The notes under the pieces are model-generated. The model was not told where the DNA came from and did not search any database. It saw nothing but the letters and a program-made list of their open reading frames with translations. From Pseudoclavibacter sp. RFBB5 (lineage in GTDB: Bacteria > Actinomycetota > Actinomycetes > Actinomycetales > Microbacteriaceae): a stretch of DNA of 64,000 bases. The position numbers and the translations under genes were made by a program. Shown here piece after piece: positions 53,691 through 64,000 of this stretch; position 1 is the first letter of the stretch; every line of letters starts with the position of its first letter. The stretch spans positions 51,099 to 115,098 of the forward strand of contig NZ_PSTZ01000002.1 of assembly GCF_002931555.1 (NCBI RefSeq), in the 5' to 3' direction.

Positions 53691-53717
53691 GGCCTGTTAC
53701 TCAGCGAGGCAAGAACC
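53691..53717 (+). promoter_or_regulatory. BglG/LicT RNA antiterminator (RAT) site, first operon
   Basis: GGCCTGTTAC...GGCAAGAACC matches the conserved halves of RAT sites, but the internal loop is 7 bases against the usual 10. A short hairpin (CAGCTCC/GGAGCTG, 53725-53743) follows at 8 bases distance without a T-tract. The PTS gene begins 150 bases downstream. Confidence 0.6.
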
Positions 53718-53744
53718 CACGTCACAGCTCCCGAGTGGAGCTGA

Positions 53745-57299
<3,555 letters not shown>

Positions 57300-57304
57300 T
57301 GTCC

Positions 57305-57339
57305 TTCCCGGGGGTCCCGCACGTCGGGGTCCCCGGGAA
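57305..57339. terminator. Hairpin between bglA and the antiterminator gene
   Basis: Perfect 9-base arms (TTCCCGGGG/CCCCGGGAA) start 6 bases after the bglA stop. No T-tract follows; it may reduce readthrough to the antiterminator gene or protect the mRNA end. Confidence 0.6.
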
Positions 57340-57443
57340 TCCACTCGGGCTGCGTCCAAGCGGACGTAGTCTTCATCTGTGCGTGCGGCGGCTGAATACG
57401 GACGCCGCGCGCCGAACCCGAGAACGTGAGGAGGGGAGACCCG

Positions 57444-58355
57444 ATGACGAAGACGCAGACGGGAACCCTGCTGAGGGTGTTGAACAACAACGCCGTCATG
57501 GTCGACGCCGCCGGTGACCGCGTCATCCTGCTCGGCCGCGGCATCGGCTTCGGGAAGCGCCTCGGCGACACCGTCGAGCTGGCCTCCGCGACCGAATCGT
57601 TCGCCCCCTCCACCGCGCTCGAGCTGCGGCAGCTCGCCGACTTCGCCCGCGAGATCCCGCTCGAGGTCTTCCGCGTGGCGCGCCGGGCCGTCGACCACGC
57701 CGAGACGGCAGGTGACGTGCGGCCGAGCCAGGCGCTCCTGCTCTCCGTCGCCGACCACCTGCACTTCGCGGTCGTCCGAGCCCAGACCGGCCTGCGCGTC
57801 GACTTCCCCCTCAAGTGGGAGATCGCGCAGCTCTACCCGCGCGAGACGCAGCTCGGGCAGGCGACCGTCGGCTTCGCCAACGAGGAGCTCGGCGCGGATG
57901 CGGCCATCGACGCCGACGAGGCCACCGCCTTCGCCATGCACTTCGTCAACGCGCAGTTCGCGAAGTCCGACACCTCGCAGACCGTCGCCATGACGAAGAC
58001 CCTGCAGAGCGTCGTCGACGTGGTCACCGAAACCTTGGGGGCGGATGCGACCGCCGACCCCACGAACGTCGCCCGCTTCGTCACCCACCTGCGCTACCTG
58101 TACGCGCGCATGACGACCCGCACACAGCTCGACAGCGCTCCCCCGCAGCTCTTCACGGCCATCCGCGACTCGTATCCCGAGATCGTCGCCACGAGCGACC
58201 GAGTGCGGGACATCATCGAAGCGCAGGGCGGGAAGCTCAGCGAGGCCGAGATCTGCTACCTCGAGATCCACCTCGCGCGCCTCTCGACGAGCGGCCGGGA
58301 GCCGCAGGCGGCACCCGCCGAGTCAGCGGCGGCTGCGGACGAGCCGTCCGCGTAG
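57444..58355 (+). CDS. licT: BglG/LicT-family transcriptional antiterminator (first system)
   Basis: The 303-residue protein has an N-terminal CAT RNA-binding domain (about 1-60: LLRVLNNNAVMVDA, VILLGRGIGFGKRLGDTV) and two PRD domains (about 70-170 and 175-290) with regulatory histidines (VADHLHF; MHFVNAQF; FVTHLRY; YLEIHLARL). It should bind the RAT site at 53691 when phosphorylated appropriately, allowing readthrough into the PTS gene. The ATG has GGGGAGA a few bases upstream. The last 20 residues are Ala/Glu-rich. Confidence 0.93.
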   Translation: MTKTQTGTLLRVLNNNAVMVDAAGDRVILLGRGIGFGKRLGDTVELASATESFAPSTALELRQLADFAREIPLEVFRVARRAVDHAETAGDVRPSQALLLSVADHLHFAVVRAQTGLRVDFPLKWEIAQLYPRETQLGQATVGFANEELGADAAIDADEATAFAMHFVNAQFAKSDTSQTVAMTKTLQSVVDVVTETLGADATADPTNVARFVTHLRYLYARMTTRTQLDSAPPQLFTAIRDSYPEIVATSDRVRDIIEAQGGKLSEAEICYLEIHLARLSTSGREPQAAPAESAAAADEPSA

Positions 58356-58447
58356 GACGCTGCCCTCCGCGTCCCGGCCCCCACTCTCGCCCGCGAAGTC
58401 GCCCTCGAACTGGCCCGCGAACTCACCCCGACCCCGGCCCCGGTTTC

Positions 58448-58509
58448 GGGATGGAAAAGTCGCTGTCTTGGCGAAAGCTTTCCCGAACGGAGCGAGTTTC
58501 CCATCCCGA
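58448..58509. repeat. 62-base palindromic element, copy 1
   Basis: The element begins GGGATGG and ends CCATCCC with weaker internal pairing, and aligns without gaps to copy 2 (58607-58668), sharing about two thirds of positions. No gene is visible between 58356 and 58703; this gap is filled by these elements and GACCTCG/GTCGCCTCGG repeats. Confidence 0.75.
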
Positions 58510-58606
58510 AGCGGAGGGCAGCTGGCTCGGACGGAACCACCCCGGGGCGTCTCGTGCTGGGAAGTGACCTCGAGAGAGAAGTCGCCTCGGGAAAGAAATT
58601 CACCTC

Positions 58607-58668
58607 GGGATGGGAACCTCGCTGTTTTCCGGGAAACTTTCCTCAACGAAGTGACTCTGCCATCCCGA
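58607..58668. repeat. 62-base palindromic element, copy 2
   Basis: It has the same length, ends and orientation as copy 1, with blocks such as TCGCTGT and CTTTCC in the same places. It is followed by a short direct repeat (GAGACGGCAGGCGC, 58667-58695). Confidence 0.75.
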
Positions 58669-58703
58669 GACGGCAGGCGCCCGAGACGGCAGGCGCGCGA
58701 CGA

Positions 58704-59090
58704 TCAGCGCTGTTTCGCGACGGCGCGGCCGAGGCGGACGGCACCCTCCTGGAGTCGCTCGACGGACGTGTCGCCGTAGGAGAGCCGGAGGCGTCGATCC
58801 GAATCCGTGCCAGGCCCTGAGGGGAAGAACGAGCCGCGCTGGTAGCTGATACCTTCGGCCGTCGCGTCGTCCGCGAGCCTGTCGGCGTCGATCGAGTCGT
58901 CCGCGATGCGCGGCCAGAGGAACAGGCCGCCCTCCGGCGCGTCGATCTCGAAGACCCCGGGGGCCTCGGCCTCGAGGGCCGCCGCGAGCGCATCCGCTCG
59001 CTGTTGCCTCTGAGGCAGCACGCGGTCGTCGCAGCCTCGCGTGACGCCATCCCCGGCGGTCGGGTCGAAGAGCGTGTTGAGCCCGGCTGT
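58704..59090 (-). pseudogene. C-terminal remnant of a PLP-dependent aminotransferase
   Basis: An open frame of about 105 residues from 59021 downward matches the last third of class I/II aminotransferases (2-aminoadipate transaminase/MocR type): PEGGLFLWPRI, YQRGSFFPSG, RRLRLSYGDTSVERLQEGAVRLG. The N-terminal two thirds, including the PLP lysine, are missing. Upstream the frame loses similarity and within about 70 bases meets a palindrome (59091-59162). Without the cofactor-binding part it cannot be active. Confidence 0.8.
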
Positions 59091-59162
59091 CCAACATCAG
59101 TGCGATATCGGGCGAAACGCGCCCCGCGGCGCCTGGAGACCCGAATATTGCACTGATGTTGG
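59091..59162. repeat. 72-base inverted-repeat element next to the aminotransferase remnant
   Basis: Arms 59091-59112 and 59140-59162 begin and end with a perfect 12-base match (CCAACATCAGTG and its complement) and continue imperfectly to a GC-rich centre. Its base composition is less GC-rich than its surroundings. It has no coding capacity and no clear target duplication. Confidence 0.75.
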
Positions 59163-59221
59163 TCAGTGACCCTCGGCAATCCCCCTGTCCGGGTATGTCC
59201 GATCGCGTGCACCGAAACGAA

Positions 59222-59252
59222 AGGCGGGCCGCGCGATGTGCGCGGCCCGCCT
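59222..59252 (-). terminator. Rho-independent terminator of the second beta-glucoside operon
   Basis: A perfect 13-base stem (AGGCGGGCCGCGC) with a 5-base loop is followed on the minus strand by TTTCGTTT. It lies about 55 bases after the GH1 stop at 59308. Confidence 0.85.
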
Positions 59253-59307
59253 CTGCGAGCGCCGATCCCCCGAGTAATGGACTACCGGAGGAGATGGGGG
59301 CTGGCCG

Positions 59308-60801
<1,494 letters not shown>

Positions 60802-62661
60802 CTACTTGGCGAGCGCGATGGCCTCGACCGACTTCGCGAGGTACAGCGCCTCTCCGTGCGAGATGGGGCCGGTGACCTGGCTCGTGATCTCCGGGTACAG
60901 TTCGGCGTTCGTGATGATGACGGGCGTCGTCACGTCGAAGCCGGCCGCCTTGATGGCGTCGATGTCGAACTCGATGAGCAGTTCGCCGGCCTTCACGGCC
61001 TGGCCGGATTCGACCTTCATGGAGAAGTGCTGGCCGCCGAGCTTCACCGTGTCGACGCCGATGTGGATGAGCACCTCGGCTCCGTCCGCGTGGCGCAGGC
61101 CGATGGCGTGTCCCGTCGGGAAGGCGGCGGCGACGACACCGTCGAAGGGTGCGTAGACGGCGCCGGAGCTGGGCAGGACGGCAGCGCCCTTGCCGAGCAC
61201 TCCACCCGCGAACACGGGGTCCGCGACCTCGGACAGTGCGACGGCGGTGCCGTCGAGGGGGCTGCGGATCTCCAGGTCGTTGTTCGCGGCCGCTGCCGGG
61301 GCATCCTCATCCACCGGGTCCTTGAAGCCGAGGATGACGGTGAGCAGGAAGGACACCACGATCGCGGCGATCAGTCCGAGACCGAGGAACAGCATGTTGC
61401 CGTTGCCGAAGAGCGCCGGGAGCGCCAGGCCGGAGGGGACGACGAACGCCGTGGAGAAGACGCCGCCGATGGCGATGATCGCACCGCCGAGCGCTCCACC
61501 GATGATGCCGAAGATGAAGGGGCGCTTGAGGGGGAGGTTGATGCCGTAGATCGCGGGCTCCGTGATGCCGGCGAGGAAACCGGACAGCGTGGCGGGCGCC
61601 GCGAGCGACTTGAGCTTCTTGTCGCGGGTCCGCACCCACACGCCGGCGACTGCCGCGGACTGTGCGAGGACGGCGGCGAACACCGGACCGATGAGCAGGA
61701 TCTGACCGGTTGCCTGGAACTCGAGCGTGAACAGCGGCACGAAGCCCCAGTGGAGGCCGAAGATGACGAACACCTGCCACAGACCGCCCATGATGGCGCC
61801 GCCGAGCCATGGCACGTTCGCGAAGATCCAGCCGATGCCCTCGCCGAGCCATCCGCTGAGGAGCGCGGAGATCGGGCCGACGACCACGAAGACGAGTGGG
61901 ACCGCGATCAGGACGACGATCATGGGCGTCAGGAAGCGGCGGACCGAGGAGTGCAGCTTGGCGTAGAGGAACTTCTCCGCGTAGCTCTGCAGCCACACGA
62001 TGAGGATGATCGGGATGACGCTGGAGACGTAGCTGACCATCGTGAACGGGACGCCGAAGAACGTCAGCCCCTCGGCTCCGACCAGCGGGGTGATCGTCGG
62101 GTAGACGAGCGCTCCGGCGATCGCGAAGGAGGTCCATTCGGAGGCCCTGAAGTAGCGCGCCGCCGTGATGGCAAGGGCCATCGGCAGGAAGTTGATGAAC
62201 GCGTCGGACAGCGCGTTGAGGACCAGATAGGTCGACGTGTCGGTCGCGATCCAGCCGAAGGTCGCCGCGGCCGAGAGGAACGCCTTCAGCAGGCCGGTGC
62301 CAGCCAGGGCCCACAGCAGGGGCGTGAAGAGGGCCGCGATCATCGAGATAAAGCGGTTGAAGAGGTTCTTCTTGGGCTCGTCGGGGTCAACTGCGGTGGC
62401 CTGCGTGCCCGCGACGAGGCCCGAGATCTTGCCGAGCTCCGCGTAGACCTCTGGCACCTCGTTGCCGATGACAACCTGGTACTGGCCGCCGGCCTCGGCC
62501 GTCGTGATGACGCCGGGGATGGCCTTGACCGCCGCCTTGTCGATCTTCGCGTCATCCCTGATCGCGAAGCGCAGGCGGGTCATGCAGTGCACCACCGACT
62601 TGACGTTCTCTTCGCCGCCGACGCCCTTGAGCACATCCGCTGCAACTCTTGAGTGATCCAT
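60802..62661 (-). CDS. Beta-glucoside PTS enzyme II (EII-BCA), second system
   Basis: The 619-residue protein has EIIB with phospho-Cys in VVHCMTRLRFAI (near residue 28), a ten-helix EIIC, and EIIA with phospho-His in AEVLIHIGVDTV. The ATG at 62661 has GGAGAAGGAGAG upstream; longer frames run into the leader. It is transcribed after the antiterminator gene through a RAT site and terminator, so expression depends on LicT-type antitermination. Confidence 0.95.
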   Translation of the reverse strand: MDHSRVAADVLKGVGGEENVKSVVHCMTRLRFAIRDDAKIDKAAVKAIPGVITTAEAGGQYQVVIGNEVPEVYAELGKISGLVAGTQATAVDPDEPKKNLFNRFISMIAALFTPLLWALAGTGLLKAFLSAAATFGWIATDTSTYLVLNALSDAFINFLPMALAITAARYFRASEWTSFAIAGALVYPTITPLVGAEGLTFFGVPFTMVSYVSSVIPIILIVWLQSYAEKFLYAKLHSSVRRFLTPMIVVLIAVPLVFVVVGPISALLSGWLGEGIGWIFANVPWLGGAIMGGLWQVFVIFGLHWGFVPLFTLEFQATGQILLIGPVFAAVLAQSAAVAGVWVRTRDKKLKSLAAPATLSGFLAGITEPAIYGINLPLKRPFIFGIIGGALGGAIIAIGGVFSTAFVVPSGLALPALFGNGNMLFLGLGLIAAIVVSFLLTVILGFKDPVDEDAPAAAANNDLEIRSPLDGTAVALSEVADPVFAGGVLGKGAAVLPSSGAVYAPFDGVVAAAFPTGHAIGLRHADGAEVLIHIGVDTVKLGGQHFSMKVESGQAVKAGELLIEFDIDAIKAAGFDVTTPVIITNAELYPEITSQVTGPISHGEALYLAKSVEAIALAK

Positions 62662-62757
62662 GGGACCGCTCTCCTTCTCCCGCCTACGGCGGCAACTCAG
62701 TCTGGAGTCCCTGGTCTGTCGCCCGCACCAAGCGTCTCGAGGGAGATTTTGGGCAAC

Positions 62758-62809
62758 AAAAAAACCTGAACTCGAACACCGCCATTTCGGCGATATGAGT
62801 TCAGGTTTT
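62758..62809 (-). terminator. Conditional rho-independent terminator before the second PTS gene
   Basis: A 13-base perfect stem (62761-62773 with 62797-62809) is followed on the minus strand by a run of T residues. Its 5' arm overlaps the 3' part of the RAT site, so the two structures are mutually exclusive, the classic BglG/LicT arrangement. Confidence 0.93.
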
Positions 62810-62832
62810 GCCCGCTTGACCGGTAACAATCC
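62803..62832 (-). promoter_or_regulatory. BglG/LicT RNA antiterminator (RAT) site, second operon
   Basis: On the minus strand GGATTGTTAC, a 10-base spacer and GGCAAAACC match the RAT consensus almost exactly. It lies 35 bases after the antiterminator gene stop and directly before the terminator above. Confidence 0.93.
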
Positions 62833-62866
62833 AAGGATTCCGCAGGACTTCATTGCCCTGCGGCAG

Positions 62867-63793
62867 TCACTCTAGCATCGGCTCGACGTCCGTGCCATAG
62901 GCAATGTGCTGAGCGAGGCGCTCGATGTGCACGGTGACGTAGAGCAGCTCCTCGTCGGTCAGCTCGACGCCCGTCGCTTCCCGCACGTAGCTCTTCACCT
63001 GCTCGGCGATCGCGAACGAGCGCGGGTAGGTGCGCTTCGTGAAGTCGAAGAACGACGAGTCTGTTGAGCGGAGCATGCTGCGCGACACGAGCCGTTGCAG
63101 GAGGAACTGGATGTGGAGGATGAAGCGCGCGTAGTCGTGGCTGTCCACGTCGAGGTCGACCCCGAGGCCGGCCTCCACGGTGACGACGACGTGCTGCACG
63201 CGCCGGAACAGGAGCGCCGAGGTGCCGTCCGGTTCGTCGCGTGTGGAGTTCAGCACGTGCATGGTCAGGAAGACTGCTTCTTCCGGCGGGAGCTCACGTC
63301 CGAGTGCCGCGGAGATCGACGCTGCCATCTGCTTGGAGGCGGCGAATTCCTGGGGGTGCAGCACCCGGAGCTCCGGCATGGAGGTCGCGGGGATGCGGAT
63401 GCCCTTGTCGAGGCGTTCGAGGACGTATTGGATGTGGTCGATGATCGCGAGGGGCAGGCGCTTGCCGAGGTCACGGCCGAGGGTGCGCTCGGCTTCGTCG
63501 ACGGCGCCCATGACGGCTTCGACGACCGCGTAGGGCACGGCGCTCAGCAGCTGCAGTGCCTGGTCGCCCTCGCTGCCCGTTGCGAGCACGAAGGTCTTCT
63601 CGACGCGCGATGGGTCGATGAGGTCGCCCGGCTTGAGTTGGAAGCCGAGCCCTCGCCCCATCAGCACGCGCTCGTGCCCGGATCCGTCGATCTGGATCAC
63701 AACGTTGTTGTTGATGACCTTCGAGATGCCGGGGCCCGGGGAGTTGCTGGCGTCGTGGGAGTTCCTCCTGCGGGATTCACCCATGTGCGGCAT
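62867..63793 (-). CDS. licT: BglG/LicT-family transcriptional antiterminator (second system)
   Basis: The 308-residue protein has a CAT RNA-binding domain after an unusual 22-residue N-terminal extension (KVINNNVVIQ, VLMGRGLGFQLKPGD), then two PRD domains with histidines (IIDHIQYVL; MHVLNST; FILHIQFLL; VTVHIERLAQH). The ATG at 63793 has AGGAG 7 bases upstream; an ATG at 63784 is an alternative. It precedes its RAT site and PTS gene, opposite to the order in the first system. Confidence 0.93.
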   Translation of the reverse strand: MPHMGESRRRNSHDASNSPGPGISKVINNNVVIQIDGSGHERVLMGRGLGFQLKPGDLIDPSRVEKTFVLATGSEGDQALQLLSAVPYAVVEAVMGAVDEAERTLGRDLGKRLPLAIIDHIQYVLERLDKGIRIPATSMPELRVLHPQEFAASKQMAASISAALGRELPPEEAVFLTMHVLNSTRDEPDGTSALLFRRVQHVVVTVEAGLGVDLDVDSHDYARFILHIQFLLQRLVSRSMLRSTDSSFFDFTKRTYPRSFAIAEQVKSYVREATGVELTDEELLYVTVHIERLAQHIAYGTDVEPMLE

Positions 63794-63854
63794 TGTATTG
63801 CTCCTGGCTCGGAGGAATCGTCGTGCGTGGTCTGCAGCCGTGTTTCCGGGCAAC

Positions 63855-63913
63855 AAAAAAGCCGGGGTTGGTGGGCGAGGAGCATCTCTGCTCACTCACC
63901 AACCAACCCCGGC
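63855..63913 (-). terminator. rRNA operon terminator
   Basis: A 12-base perfect stem (63861-63872 with 63902-63913, GCCGGGGTTGGT type) with a 29-base loop is followed on the minus strand by TTTTTTG. It lies 10 bases after the 5S rRNA end. Confidence 0.93.
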
Positions 63914-63921
63914 TCATGAAG

Positions 63922-64000
63922 AAGTCCGGCGGTGACCTACTCTCCCACAGGGTCCCCCCTGCAGTACCATCGGCGCTGAGAGTCTTAGCTTCCGGGTTCG
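63922..64000 (-). rRNA. rrf: 5S ribosomal RNA, 3' part (runs off the window)
   Basis: The minus strand reads CGAACCCGGAAGCTAAG, then GCGCCGATGGTACTGC, then GGGAGAGTAGGTCACCGCCGGAC, all conserved in actinobacterial 5S rRNA. The 5' third lies beyond the right edge. The 3' end position is good to a few bases. Confidence 0.93.

Noticed and set aside
59091..59162. Terminator for the aminotransferase remnant or second bgl operon
   Set aside because: It lies upstream of the remnant on its strand, and the bgl operon already has a strong terminator at 59222-59252.

Overview
The window is high-GC DNA from an actinobacterium, most likely a member of the Microbacteriaceae. The evidence is the codon use (almost every third position is G or C), a DUF222/HNH endonuclease typical of that group, GTG and TTG starts, many genes with a -10 hexamer 6-7 bases before the start codon (leaderless pattern), and heavy use of the hexamer GGATGC. 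Genes are tightly packed, with frequent 4-base ATGA/GTGA/TTGA overlaps. No phage, integrase, transposase or CRISPR array is visible.

Layout. 1-5300: L-arabinose operon (LacI-type regulator, araB, araD, araA) with two matching palindromic operators. 5719-16431: iron/siderophore island with an uptake operon on the minus strand (lipoprotein, ferric-siderophore reductase, two permeases, ATPase), an AraC regulator, and a divergent two-gene ABC exporter whose two ATPase domains are complementarily degenerate; iron-box-like sites sit before both transcription units. 16500-23005: purT, a HAD phosphatase, a MacAB-like efflux system and a small membrane protein. 23275-30175: a repeat-rich DUF222/HNH protein, a RibD/DHFR-like reductase, an MMPL exporter and its divergent TetR regulator. 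30475-39577: an alpha/beta hydrolase, then an operon joining a binding-protein ABC importer to three phosphohydrolases (histidine phosphatase, metallophosphoesterase, Tyr phosphatase-like), then an RpiR/MurR regulator. 39617-47789: redox and housekeeping genes (quinone oxidoreductase, DJ-1-like protein, DUF1272, alcohol dehydrogenase/SDR pair with divergent TetR, FAD oxidoreductase, YbjQ-like protein, lipoprotein). 47988-53632: tRNA-Arg(ACG), MFS transporter, SRPBCC protein, SoxR with divergent flavin reductase and superoxide dismutase, and an EI24/CysZ-like membrane protein. 53691-63793: two complete beta-glucoside PTS systems (EII-BCA, 6-phospho-beta-glucosidase, BglG/LicT antiterminator) in opposite orientations, separated by a gene-poor stretch of palindromic repeats and a broken aminotransferase. 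The right end carries a rho-independent terminator and the 3' part of a 5S rRNA, so an rRNA operon enters from the right on the minus strand.

How the parts fit. The window is mainly about carbon acquisition (arabinose, two beta-glucoside PTS), metal acquisition (siderophore uptake and probable efflux) and stress handling (SoxR, SOD, efflux pumps). The least routine items are the half-dead ABC exporter pair under an iron-box-like site, the importer operon surrounded by phosphatases, two families of palindromic intergenic repeats, several minisatellites lying on or beside stop codons, and the genome-wide-looking GGATGC enrichment.
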